A DNA stretch of 25,924 bases. It comes from Clostridiales bacterium. GTDB lineage: Bacteria; Bacillota; Clostridia; Oscillospirales; Oscillospiraceae. A model generated the notes under the pieces. That model was given only the letters and a program-made list of their open reading frames with translations, made no database searches and was not told the origin of the DNA. Position 1 is the stretch's first letter, and each line of letters begins with the position of its first letter. This document shows, one piece after another, positions 15,510 through 22,604 of the stretch. Made by a program: the position numbers and the translations under genes. The stretch is taken from NCBI GenBank assembly GCA_019422005.1, contig JAHZEF010000019.1, forward strand, positions 1-25,924, written 5' to 3'.

Positions 15510-16307
15510 ATGTCGTTTTGGAAGAAACATATCCGGCTGAAGCTCTGCGGGGCCGTGATCGTCCTGTTTGTGATCAGCCTGTCGCTGCTGTTTGCACGGC
15601 TGTCCATCCCCACCGGTTCCTGGGGGCTGAGCTTTCAGCAGGAGGGGAAGGCGCCGGTGGGCAATGCCAACAGCCAGGCGCTCGCCCAGTATCATGCAAA
15701 GTATCTGGGAGATCCGGAAAAGCCGGTCATTTATCTGACCTTTGATGCGGGCTATGAAAGCGGCCAGACGGAAAAAATTCTGGATGTGCTGCAGGCGCAT
15801 CAGGTCCCGGCGGCGTTTTTTGTGGTGGGGAACTATCTGGAAACGGAGCCGGCCCTGGTGCGCCGGATGGCGGAAGAGGGGCATATTGTCGGCAATCATA
15901 CGTACCATCACTATGACATGAGCAGGATTTCGGATCCGGATGCGTTTGCAGAGGAGCTGCGCCGGGTGGAGGAAGCTTACGAAGCGATCACCGGGGAGGC
16001 CATGAAGCAGTATTACCGGCCGCCCCAGGGGATCTACAGCGAAGAGAACCTGAAAATGGCGGAAGCGCTGGGGTATCGGACGGTATTCTGGAGCCTGGCC
16101 TATGTGGACTGGTATCAGGACCGGCAGCCCACGGCGCAGGAGGCGTTTTCCAAGCTGATTCCCCGCATTCACAACGGGGCGGTGGTGCTGCTCCACTCCA
16201 CCTCGCAGACCAACGCGGAAATCCTGGACGAACTGCTGACGAAATGGGAGGATCTTGGCTATTCCTTCGGGACGCTGGACGACCTGTTCGCCGATATGGC
16301 TGAGTGA
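15510..16307 (+). CDS. Membrane-anchored polysaccharide deacetylase, PdaA-like
   Basis: A 265-residue protein with an N-terminal membrane helix or uncleaved signal (about residues 10-30) and a NodB-fold deacetylase domain (about 70-265) facing the outside. Motif 1 reads TFDAGYE (Asp79). Ordinary NodB enzymes have TFDDG; PdaA-type delta-lactam (spore cortex) enzymes have an altered second position followed by GYE. Motif 2 is NHTYHH with His130 and His134, and RPPQG is motif 3. Near the C-terminus VVLLHS supplies the last conserved His. The likely role is deacetylating muramic acid in peptidoglycan for muramic-delta-lactam formation; this is inferred from the family and implies sporulation. GGGAGGTG is placed six bases before ATG 15510. 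Confidence 0.88.
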   Translation: MSFWKKHIRLKLCGAVIVLFVISLSLLFARLSIPTGSWGLSFQQEGKAPVGNANSQALAQYHAKYLGDPEKPVIYLTFDAGYESGQTEKILDVLQAHQVPAAFFVVGNYLETEPALVRRMAEEGHIVGNHTYHHYDMSRISDPDAFAEELRRVEEAYEAITGEAMKQYYRPPQGIYSEENLKMAEALGYRTVFWSLAYVDWYQDRQPTAQEAFSKLIPRIHNGAVVLLHSTSQTNAEILDELLTKWEDLGYSFGTLDDLFADMAE

Positions 16308-16311
16308 CGCG

Positions 16312-16358
16312 GGAAGGGCAGCTGGGGCGCGGCAAAGCCGCGCCCCAGCTGCCCTTCC
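16312..16358. terminator. Long perfect hairpin between convergent genes
   Basis: Perfect 22-base arms (16312-16333 and 16337-16358) with loop aaa, between the deacetylase stop and the noc stop. No T-run follows on either strand. It probably serves as a transcription end or message-stabilising structure for both genes, but is not a textbook intrinsic terminator. Confidence 0.65.
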
Positions 16359-16390
16359 ATCTGCGTTCCGCCCTCCCCGGCAGGCCTCTC

Positions 16391-17206
16391 CTAACCTGCC
16401 TTTTTCGGAATGCGGATGGTGAGAACGATCTCGTTCTCGGTCTCCTCCTGCGTTTTGGCCGCCTCAATCCCGGCGTTCTTGATCAGATCCAGATTGTGCT
16501 CCACGGAATTCAGAAACAGCCGGACGTCCCGCAGCACAAACCGGCCCAGCCCGCGCCGCGGCTCCGGCTGCCGGCGCTCGCTGAGCAGCCGGTCTATGTA
16601 CTGTTCCGTTCGGGCGACGTTCAGCTCCCGCTGGAGAATCACCCCGATTGCCTCCATGCGGCTGGCCTCATCCGGCAGCTTCAGCAGGGCCCTGGCGTGG
16701 CGCTCGGACAGGCCGTTCTGCCGGATGGCAGCCAGGACCCGCGGCGGATGCCGCAGCAGCCGCAGCTTGTTTGCCACGGCCGACTGGCTTTTTCCCACCC
16801 GCATGGCGGCCTGCTCCTGACTCAGGCCGTAGAGCCGCATCAGGCGCGCCAGCCCTTCCGCCTCTTCGATGAAGTCCAGATCCCGCCGCTGGAGGTTCTC
16901 CACCAACGCCAGCATGCCGGATTGTTCCTCATCCACGGCCAGAAGAATACAGGGGACCTCGGTCAGCCCGGCCATCCGGGCGGCGCGCAGGCGGCGCTCT
17001 CCCGCCACCAGCTCAAAACCGTTTTCCCGCCGCCGGACGGACAGGGGCTGCAGGATCCCATACTGTACAATGCTGGCCGCCAGCTCCTGCAGGCCCTGCT
17101 GGTCGAATATTTTTCTGGGCTGCGAGGGATTCGGGTGTACCGCCCCGATGGGAATGAATACCACCCGGCCGGATTCCATGAACGATCTGGTTTTCGGCTT
17201 CTGCAT
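16391..17206 (-). CDS. noc: ParB-family nucleoid occlusion protein Noc-like
   Basis: A 271-residue ParB/Noc protein. N-terminal CTP-binding domain: IPIGAVHPNPSQPRKIF, then ELVAGERRLRAARMAGL (GERRxR motif) and ALVENLQRRDLDFIEEA. Central helix-turn-helix: LSQEQAAMRVGKSQSAVANKLRLLRHP. Then SERHARALLKL and a C-terminal dimer region ending LTIRIPK. The ending and domain lengths match Noc, which blocks septum formation over the chromosome, better than chromosomal Spo0J/ParB. The absence of a parA gene alongside supports this. ATG 17206 follows GAGGAGGAGAGGA; the frame is open upstream without a ribosome site. GGGAAAT half-sites and a dyad in its leader suggest autoregulation. ParB remains possible. 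Confidence 0.85.
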   Translation of the reverse strand: MQKPKTRSFMESGRVVFIPIGAVHPNPSQPRKIFDQQGLQELAASIVQYGILQPLSVRRRENGFELVAGERRLRAARMAGLTEVPCILLAVDEEQSGMLALVENLQRRDLDFIEEAEGLARLMRLYGLSQEQAAMRVGKSQSAVANKLRLLRHPPRVLAAIRQNGLSERHARALLKLPDEASRMEAIGVILQRELNVARTEQYIDRLLSERRQPEPRRGLGRFVLRDVRLFLNSVEHNLDLIKNAGIEAAKTQEETENEIVLTIRIPKKAG

Positions 17207-17410
17207 GTCCTCTCCTCCTCTTTGCAGATGGCGGGAAATCCCTCTCCGATTTCTCGCCATTTCCGATGGTTTTATTTTACCAAATTCTGGAGAAAAATCA
17301 CGCGAAAAAAGTCGGTGAAACACAAGTATTTGTATAAAGTTTTTTGTTTCAACACAAGATGTTGGGAAATATCGGGGAATGGCGAAGCGTGGCGAAAGCG
17401 GCCTGTGGAT
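17207..17410 (-). promoter_or_regulatory. noc leader and AT-rich control region
   Basis: About 200 bases, AT-rich at 17262-17365 in an otherwise GC-rich window. It holds a near-perfect dyad ggcgggaaat (17230-17239)/atttctcgcc (17249-17258), and the element GGGAAAT again at 17364-17370. GTGAAACA (17315-17322) and TGTTTCA (17345-17351) are in inverse order to a parS site. A -10-like TAAAAT occurs on the minus strand (17279-17274). A DnaA-box 9-mer lies at its far end (17404-17412). No full parS or Noc-site palindrome is present. Confidence 0.5.
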
Positions 17411-17412
17411 AA
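17404..17412 (+). promoter_or_regulatory. Perfect DnaA-box 9-mer
   Basis: TGTGGATAA, the exact reverse complement of the consensus TTATCCACA. It is the only perfect one I saw near noc; a single box can act in local regulation but does not make an origin. Confidence 0.4.
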
Positions 17413-17446
17413 AAAGCGCCCTCCGTTCCCGCGGGAACGGAGGGCG
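17411..17446 (-). terminator. Intrinsic terminator of the M24 gene (minus strand)
   Basis: A perfect 30-base palindrome (17417-17446), which on the minus strand is followed by G-C and then TTTTT (17415-17411). It lies about 190 bases past the stop of the M24 gene and upstream of noc, separating the two units. Confidence 0.85.
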
Positions 17447-17635
17447 AAACGCCAGGGGTGCCCGGCGCCGGCGACGACGGGGCAGAGGCGCCGGGGATGG
17501 ATATGAAGTGCCCGTATTGGATAAGCTGCAGAACCAGTATAACGCTTGTCCGGCGCAAAGTCCGGCGAATTCGGGCGCGAAACCGGAACGCTTCAGCGGA
17601 ATGGTTCAAAAACCGTGCAGGCAGGCGGGTGGGGA

Positions 17636-18988
17636 TCAGAAGCCGCGTCCGACAAACTGCTGCACACTGATGGGCAGATTGTTGAGAACCTTGACGTCGC
17701 GGCCATATTTGCCCAGGGTTTTTTCCACCAGCACGTAATCCAGGCCGGGGATGACAATGTCGTTCCAATGATTGCCGAACCCGCGCACAGCCACGTCCAG
17801 CATGGTGACGATCTGGCTGCCGAGCGGCTCATTGGAATTCAGCGTGATGGCGCCGTAGAACTCCTGGCACTCGGTATAGCCGGCGTTATGGGTACCGGTA
17901 TAGGGCTTGAGGATGGAGAGATCCACCGGCTTCCCGATCCGGCGGGAGACCTCGTCGGACCGGCTGGCGTAATAGTCCACCAGGGCCTGCTCCTGCAGCC
18001 GCGCCGGCTTGTCGTGTTTGGCCACGTCGATATAGGCGTCCAGACCGACGCGATACGCGTCCTCTGTGAAGGAAATCCAGAACTTCTGATCGTCCGTCAT
18101 CTTTTTGGGGCTGTCGGTCACCACGATGGTCTGGCGCTCACAGGCGGTCAGGCCGTCCCACTTGGGGCCGACGCCCAGCATGACGTAGTCCCCCTCCTGA
18201 ATGACCCGGTTCATGGCCTTGCCGATCAGCGTTCGGTTGGCCTCTCCGGAGGTGACCATGACCTGGAAGCCCATCTGCTCCACACCGAGCTCCAGCGCCA
18301 CGGCGTAGGCCCACTGGGCCACCTGCGTCTCATACATGCCCGGACGGATGACGCTGGCCATCGCTTCGATCATGGGATCGCACAGCTTGGAGGCATTGGA
18401 GAGCATCATCATCTCCGCGTCGGATTTGATGTATTTGATCCTGTAATAAATCTCCTGGGCGTCCACCACCCTGGAGGCGTCGCCGAAATAGTCCACCATG
18501 TAGCGGTACATGCTGGTGGGCAGGACCTGGCTGGGCGTCAGCAGCGCCATATTCCGGGGACGGCTGCCGCAGGCTTCCTCCAGCACATCCTCCATGCGGA
18601 CGGCGGCGACCGGGTAATCCTCGTCGGCCAGTTTCAGCATTTCCACCTTGCGCACCTGACAGCCGGAACGGGGCGCCAGCTGCTCGGCGCAGTAGCCGCC
18701 TTCCAGGCCTGCCAGCAGGAAAAAGCCGTTTCTGCCGATGACGCCGGCCACCGGCTCGATGGAGATGTTGGTGTTGCCGCCGAGGTACGGCACGTCGCCG
18801 GAGTAGTGCTCGTCGGAATAAACCAGCCCGCAGTCGTAGCCGTTGGCCTCCAGCGCTTCCCAGACCGCCTTGTGACGGCGCTGAAACTCCTCTTTCCCGA
18901 TGCGGAACTCCTTGTCAAAGGACGGCGCGCGGGACAGGATGTCCGAAACGAGGTTGGCCTGACGGTTCCAGAGTTTGGCGTCAAACAT
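17636..18988 (-). CDS. M24 (pita-bread fold) family protein, atypical metal site
   Basis: A 450-residue protein of the aminopeptidase P/prolidase/creatinase superfamily: an N-terminal creatinase-like domain (about 1-190), then the pita-bread domain. The usual metal-binding order is Asp, Asp, His, Glu, Glu. At the first site the family consensus GDxVLLDLG...DGYxxDxTRT is replaced by GDYVMLGVGPKWDGLTACERQT, so both aspartates are lost. The His region reads TGTHNAGYTECQE. Loss of these aspartates is known in creatinase, whose motif ALERTL resembles ACERQT here. But the upstream substrate His after TSGEAN is also missing, so neither peptidase nor creatinase activity can be assumed. ATG 18988 follows GGAGGG at seven bases. 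It has its own promoter, downstream of an amidohydrolase in the same direction. Confidence 0.8.
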   Translation of the reverse strand: MFDAKLWNRQANLVSDILSRAPSFDKEFRIGKEEFQRRHKAVWEALEANGYDCGLVYSDEHYSGDVPYLGGNTNISIEPVAGVIGRNGFFLLAGLEGGYCAEQLAPRSGCQVRKVEMLKLADEDYPVAAVRMEDVLEEACGSRPRNMALLTPSQVLPTSMYRYMVDYFGDASRVVDAQEIYYRIKYIKSDAEMMMLSNASKLCDPMIEAMASVIRPGMYETQVAQWAYAVALELGVEQMGFQVMVTSGEANRTLIGKAMNRVIQEGDYVMLGVGPKWDGLTACERQTIVVTDSPKKMTDDQKFWISFTEDAYRVGLDAYIDVAKHDKPARLQEQALVDYYASRSDEVSRRIGKPVDLSILKPYTGTHNAGYTECQEFYGAITLNSNEPLGSQIVTMLDVAVRGFGNHWNDIVIPGLDYVLVEKTLGKYGRDVKVLNNLPISVQQFVGRGF

Positions 18989-19023
18989 GGAAGTACCCTC
19001 CAAATCATTTTAAGTGTACCCCC

Positions 19024-19052
19024 ATTATAAAGGCGGCGGAATGAAATTACAA
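19024..19052 (-). promoter_or_regulatory. Promoter of the M24 gene
   Basis: On the minus strand TTGTAA (19052-19047), 17-base spacer and a perfect TATAAT (19029-19024). Confidence 0.8.
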
Positions 19053-19070
19053 TCTCCAGAATGGACAAAT

Positions 19071-19084
19071 CTAAATCGATTTAG
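19071..19084. promoter_or_regulatory. Perfect 14-base AT-rich palindrome upstream of the M24 promoter
   Basis: CTAAATCGATTTAG lies 18 bases upstream of the -35 element, with partly symmetrical flanks (AAAT/TTTA). The position suits an activator; no regulator gene is adjacent. Confidence 0.55.
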
Positions 19085-19128
19085 TTTAACAAATTGACAG
19101 TTTTTTGCGGGAGCAGGTGCGGCTGTGG

Positions 19129-20169
19129 TCAGATTCCGAAGATCCGGGCGGAATTGCGGTAGAAGATGTTCTCCACCGCATCCTTCCCAAGCCCCAGCGA
19201 CTGGCAGGCGCGGCGGCAGGCTGCGATCTCCTCATAGATGAAAAAGGTGATCTGCTCCGCCTCCGGATAGGGGATCTCCCGCATATGGGGGTCGGCGGAC
19301 ACGTCTCCCAGGCTGCCCTCGGGGATTTCGTTGATGTAAAAGCCGTTTTCCACCGTCCGGCGGGCCTTCATGCGGAAAATGGGGAAATCGGTGCCGTAGA
19401 TAAAGCGGTCCGGCCCAAACAGGTCCAGCACCCGTTCCATGACATGCTGATTGGTGTTGGCGGTGAAATCCCAGACCGTTTTTTTGGTATGCTTCAGATA
19501 TTCCAGGGCGTCGCCCACATCCTCATCGGCGTAGGCGCGTCCCAGGTGCGCCACCAGCAGCTGCAGATCCGGGTATTTCTCTTCAATTTCCCGCAGCTGG
19601 ACGTAGTTCAGCGGATCTGCCAGACGGCGGGGCCGGGCGATGTGCAGCTGCACAACCCAGCCGTGGCGGTTGGCCAGCGCCAGATGCTCAGGCGGCAGGA
19701 AATCATTGATCCGGATTTCATTGGAAGGGATGTAAGAGGGCGCAAACTGCAGATAGACCTTCAGCCCCCTGAAACAGGGGTGCCTGGCGATTTCGCGTTC
19801 GATGGAGTCGCAGGACTGGCTTGGATGGGAGATGTAAAGGGCCGGCCAGCCCAACCGCTCGGCGCAGGCGGCGACATAGTCGTTGTTCCGCTTCAGGTCG
19901 ATGGTGACCATGGGCTGCCCATACAGCACGGAGATCACCTGCTTTCCGGGGAACAGCAGGCGGTTGGTTTCCTGCAGGTCTTCCACGGAATTGTCCCGCG
20001 CGACCATGTTCGGCCACGCGCAGGAGCGGCTGGCGGTGTCTTCACAGAAATGGTTCTGCTCGTCCAGCCAGATATGGGTGTGGCAGTCGATGAACGTATC
20101 CGGAAGGAAATTCTGCAGTTCACGCTGATAAAACGCGCGGTCGCAGGGTTTGATATCCAGCAAAGACAT
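19129..20169 (-). CDS. Amidohydrolase (Amidohydro_2 type TIM barrel)
   Basis: A 346-residue metal-dependent hydrolase or decarboxylase-like protein. DCHTHIW supplies the two N-terminal metal histidines (His30, His32). VVQLHIAR and LLVAHLGRA supply the two later histidines, and YGTDFP the catalytic Asp. That complete set predicts an active enzyme of the 2-pyrone-dicarboxylate/ACMSD-like superfamily; the substrate is unknown. The end, AVENIFYRNSARIFGI, is the usual last helix of the family. ATG 20169 follows a GAGGTGC-type site. It has its own strong promoter with an operator-like dyad, and the M24 protein gene lies 140 bases downstream on the same strand, so the two may share a substrate pathway (inference). 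Confidence 0.9.
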   Translation of the reverse strand: MSLLDIKPCDRAFYQRELQNFLPDTFIDCHTHIWLDEQNHFCEDTASRSCAWPNMVARDNSVEDLQETNRLLFPGKQVISVLYGQPMVTIDLKRNNDYVAACAERLGWPALYISHPSQSCDSIEREIARHPCFRGLKVYLQFAPSYIPSNEIRINDFLPPEHLALANRHGWVVQLHIARPRRLADPLNYVQLREIEEKYPDLQLLVAHLGRAYADEDVGDALEYLKHTKKTVWDFTANTNQHVMERVLDLFGPDRFIYGTDFPIFRMKARRTVENGFYINEIPEGSLGDVSADPHMREIPYPEAEQITFFIYEEIAACRRACQSLGLGKDAVENIFYRNSARIFGI

Positions 20170-20200
20170 AACAGCACCTCGTTTGGTTTAAAATGAGCCC

Positions 20201-20226
20201 CAGAAATGCACTCGCATGCATTTCTG
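20201..20226. promoter_or_regulatory. Operator-like dyad at the amidohydrolase transcription start
   Basis: Perfect 10-base arms, cagaaatgca (20201-20210) and tgcatttctg (20217-20226), six bases apart. It begins about eight bases downstream of the -10 element, where a repressor would block transcription. Confidence 0.65.
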
Positions 20227-20233
20227 TAAAAAG

Positions 20234-20262
20234 AGCATACGCCCTTTCCGGGGAGATGTCAA
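20234..20262 (-). promoter_or_regulatory. Promoter of the amidohydrolase gene
   Basis: On the minus strand TTGACA (20262-20257), 17-base spacer, TATGCT (20239-20234). Confidence 0.8.
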
Positions 20263-20316
20263 GAGAAGCAATGAAAATTTGCATTTTTCCAGGGGGATTC
20301 CAGGGCTTGAAGGCTG

Positions 20317-20340
20317 AATCGTGCAGAAAAGTGCACGATT
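20317..20340. repeat. Short dyad between divergent promoters
   Basis: Arms aatcgtgc (20317-20324) and gcacgatt (20333-20340) with an eight-base loop, between the amidohydrolase and lspA promoters. No T-run. It may be an operator or a chance hairpin. Confidence 0.4.
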
Positions 20341-20379
20341 AGACGAGCCGCTTTCTGCAGGGGGCCCCCGGGCTTTTTC

Positions 20380-20408
20380 TTGCTGTGCGGCGCGGGATAT
20401 GGTATGAT
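20380..20408 (+). promoter_or_regulatory. Promoter of lspA
   Basis: TTGCTG (20380-20385), 17-base spacer and TATGAT (20403-20408), with TG at the extended -10 position. A 9-base-arm GC hairpin (20420-20445) follows directly in the leader, before the GGAGG site. Confidence 0.75.
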
Positions 20409-20466
20409 AGCACCATAACGGCCCCGGCGCGGCTGTGCCGGGGCCCATCGACGGAGGAAATTCCCT

Positions 20467-20958
20467 ATGCGATATCTCGCCATGCTGCTGGGCGCCGGCG
20501 CCATTGTGGGCCTGGACCAGCTGACCAAATATCTGACCGTGCAGAACATCCCGCTGGGCGGCGAGCTTCCGGTGTGGGAGGGCGTGTTTCATCTGACATA
20601 TTTCCGCAACACCGGGATGGCGTTTTCCCTGCTGGAGGGGGCGCGATGGCTGTTTCTGGCGCTTACGGCGGCATTTCTGGTGATTGCGGTGCTGGCGGTT
20701 GTGCGGAAATGGCTGACGCATCCGGTTGCGCTGGCCGCGCTGACCATGATTGTCGGCGGCGGCGTCGGCAATATGATTGACCGCGCGCTGCATGGCGCCG
20801 TGGTGGATATGATCGAACTGGATTTCATCCGGTTTGCGATCTTCAATGTGGCAGACTGCTTTGTCTGCATCGGCGCGGCGCTTCTGGTGGTCTGGGTGCT
20901 GTTTCTGGACCGGAAGCCGGCGCGGCCGGAGGGAGGCAGCCATGACGATTCTCTGTGA
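20467..20958 (+). CDS. lspA: Lipoprotein signal peptidase (signal peptidase II)
   Basis: A 163-residue integral membrane aspartyl protease that removes signal peptides from prolipoproteins after lipid attachment. Four hydrophobic segments are visible. The family motifs are in order: GLDQLTK near residue 15, NTGMAFS near 48, GGGVGNMIDR near 98, VVDMI with catalytic Asp114, and FNVADCFV with catalytic Asp130. Length is standard. ATG 20467 follows GGAGG at nine bases. The stop overlaps the next gene by 17 bases, the common lspA-rluD arrangement in Firmicutes, implying translational coupling. Confidence 0.97.
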   Translation: MRYLAMLLGAGAIVGLDQLTKYLTVQNIPLGGELPVWEGVFHLTYFRNTGMAFSLLEGARWLFLALTAAFLVIAVLAVVRKWLTHPVALAALTMIVGGGVGNMIDRALHGAVVDMIELDFIRFAIFNVADCFVCIGAALLVVWVLFLDRKPARPEGGSHDDSL

Positions 20959-21844
20959 CCGGGACGGCGAGCGGGCGGATGTGGCGCTGGCCCGGCTCCT
21001 GCCGGAACTGACCCGCTCTGCGGCGCAGCGCCTGCTGGAAGAGGGCCGCGTTACCAGCGGCGGGGCTGCGCTGCGGAAGAACGCCCGTGTGGCGGCGGGG
21101 CAGGCGCTGGACGTGGCGCTGCCGGAGCTGCAGCCGCCGGAGGTGCGGGCGCAGGAAATTCCGCTGGATGTGCGCTATGAGGACGACGATGTGATTGTTG
21201 TCAACAAGCCCAAGGGGATGGTGGTCCATCCGGCCGCAGGGCACTGGGACGGGACGCTGGTCAATGCGCTGCTGTATCGCTGCAGGGACAGCCTGTCGGG
21301 CATCAACGGCCAGCTGCGTCCTGGCATTGTGCACCGGATTGACAAGGATACGTCCGGCCTGCTGATCGCCGCAAAGCACGACGCCGCCCACCGGGCGCTG
21401 GCGGCGCAGCTGGAGGACCACACATTGGCAAGGACGTATGAGGCGGTGGTCTGCGGCGGCTTCCGGGAGGACGCCGGCGTAATTGACGCGCCCATCGGGC
21501 GCCATCCGGCGGACAGGAAACGCATGGCCGTCACGGAAAAGAACAGCCGGCCGGCGGTGACGCATTTTGCGGTGCTGGCCCGGTACCGCGGGTATACCCA
21601 TATCCGCTGCCGCCTGGAGACGGGGCGGACCCATCAGATCCGCGTGCACATGGCCTGGCGCGGCCATCCCATTCTGGGAGATATGGTCTATGGCCATAAA
21701 AAACCGGAGCTGGGGCAGGACACCCAGTGCCTGCATGCGCGGGAACTGACGTTTGTACATCCGCGGACCGGCCTGCCGGTGACGGTTTCCTGCGAACTGC
21801 CGGATTATTTCCGCGCCGTGCTGGACCGCCTGCCCCCGCTGTAG
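20942..21844 (+). CDS. RluD-family 23S rRNA pseudouridine synthase
   Basis: A 300-residue RNA-modifying enzyme converting uridine to pseudouridine. An S4 RNA-binding domain covers about residues 10-65 (DVALARLLPELTRSAAQRLLEEGRV in part). The synthase domain from about 80 has VVNKPKGMVVHPA, then HRIDKDTSGL with catalytic Asp136, and RLETGRTHQIRVHMAWRGHPILGD. It is in the RluA/RluD family; the exact target uridines cannot be told. ATG 20942 starts inside the end of lspA, after GGAGGCAGCC. A hairpin terminator follows the gene. Confidence 0.94.
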   Translation: MTILCDRDGERADVALARLLPELTRSAAQRLLEEGRVTSGGAALRKNARVAAGQALDVALPELQPPEVRAQEIPLDVRYEDDDVIVVNKPKGMVVHPAAGHWDGTLVNALLYRCRDSLSGINGQLRPGIVHRIDKDTSGLLIAAKHDAAHRALAAQLEDHTLARTYEAVVCGGFREDAGVIDAPIGRHPADRKRMAVTEKNSRPAVTHFAVLARYRGYTHIRCRLETGRTHQIRVHMAWRGHPILGDMVYGHKKPELGQDTQCLHARELTFVHPRTGLPVTVSCELPDYFRAVLDRLPPL

Positions 21845-21990
21845 CCGGCGGGAGCGCAGCCGGGACGGCCCCCGCGGCAAGAGCGCGGCGGCACGGCGCA
21901 GGGGCAAAGGCTCCTCATGCATTCCGCCGGACGGGATTTGCAGGAAGGCTTCAGGATCATACGGCTGCCCGGCGTGCCTGGGGCAGCGAA

Positions 21991-22019
21991 GGCCGCCTCC
22001 GGCGGCCGTTTTCATTTTT
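21991..22019 (+). terminator. Terminator of the lspA-rluD unit
   Basis: Perfect 7-base arms, ggccgcc (21991-21997) and ggcggcc (22001-22007), with a three-base loop, followed by GTTTTCATTTTT. It is about 150 bases past the pseudouridine synthase stop; nothing else was recognised in between. Confidence 0.75.
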
Positions 22020-22021
22020 GC

Positions 22022-22052
22022 TGAAACTTTTTTTACCGAGCCCCACGCTTAT
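22022..22052 (+). promoter_or_regulatory. Possible ECF-sigma promoter in front of the sigma gene
   Basis: TGAAAC followed by seven T (22022-22034), then CGCTTAT (22046-22052), 18 bases after the AAC. The TGAAAC -35 and a CG-starting -10 recall extracytoplasmic-function sigma promoters rather than the vegetative type, suggesting that the sigma factor drives its own gene. Confidence 0.45.
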
Positions 22053-22073
22053 GGGGTGAAAGGCGGTGATGTC

Positions 22074-22589
22074 ATGACCGGTCCATCCGTCGCTGCCGCG
22101 TTCCAGTCGCTCTACGACGCCACCCGGCGGCAGATTCTCATTTATCTGACCGCCAAATGCGGCGACCCTTCCGATGTGGCGGATCTGTTTCAGGAGACGT
22201 ACGCCGAGGTGTACGCCGCTCTCTGCCGCCGCGGCGCTGGCTATGTGGAACACGGCGAGGCCTTTGTCGAAAAATTGGCGAAACAGCAGCTGTACCGGCG
22301 CTATTCCCGCCGGCAGCTCCGGCCGTCGGTTCCGCTGGAGACGCTGGGACAGGAGCTCCCGGCGCCGCCGGATGAAATTGACGACCGGCTGGTAACCCGG
22401 GAACTGCTGGACGCGGTGCACGCGGCTCTGGAACAGCAGCCGGCGCTGACCCGGAAAATCTTTTTTCTGCATTACAGCCTGGATCTGACGCTGGCAGAGA
22501 CGGCGCGGGAACTGGGGGTGTCGGAGTCGTTTGTGAAAAACCGGCTGTACCGGACCATCGGTGTGCTGCGGCAGTCGTTCGGATTTTAG
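22074..22589 (+). CDS. Sigma-70 family (ECF-type) RNA polymerase sigma factor
   Basis: A 171-residue protein with only regions 2 and 4, as in ECF sigma factors. Region 2: LIYLTAKCGDPSDVADLFQETYAEVYAAL (read in parts), including the DxxDLFQETY core-binding helix. Region 4: LEQQPALTRKIFFLHYSLDL, then LTLAETARELGVSESFVKNRLYRTIGVL, the DNA-binding helix-turn-helix. ATG 22074 with AGGCGGTGAT upstream is preferred; GTG 22056 would lie at the predicted transcription start. It is followed 15 bases later by a one-helix membrane protein, the usual place of an anti-sigma factor. The stimulus is unknown. Confidence 0.9.
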   Translation: MTGPSVAAAFQSLYDATRRQILIYLTAKCGDPSDVADLFQETYAEVYAALCRRGAGYVEHGEAFVEKLAKQQLYRRYSRRQLRPSVPLETLGQELPAPPDEIDDRLVTRELLDAVHAALEQQPALTRKIFFLHYSLDLTLAETARELGVSESFVKNRLYRTIGVLRQSFGF

Positions 22590-22604
22590 AAAACGAGGTG
22601 TAGG

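Noticed and set aside
17315..17351. A complete parS site
   Set aside because: Only half-elements occur, in inverse order and 22 bases apart; the 16-base palindrome is absent.
17262..17412. A chromosomal replication origin
   Set aside because: AT-rich DNA and one DnaA box are present, but there is no cluster of boxes and no dnaA or dnaN nearby.
17546..19030. Long plus-strand open frame opposite the M24 gene
   Set aside because: The M24 frame has a promoter, ribosome site and family domains; this one has none.
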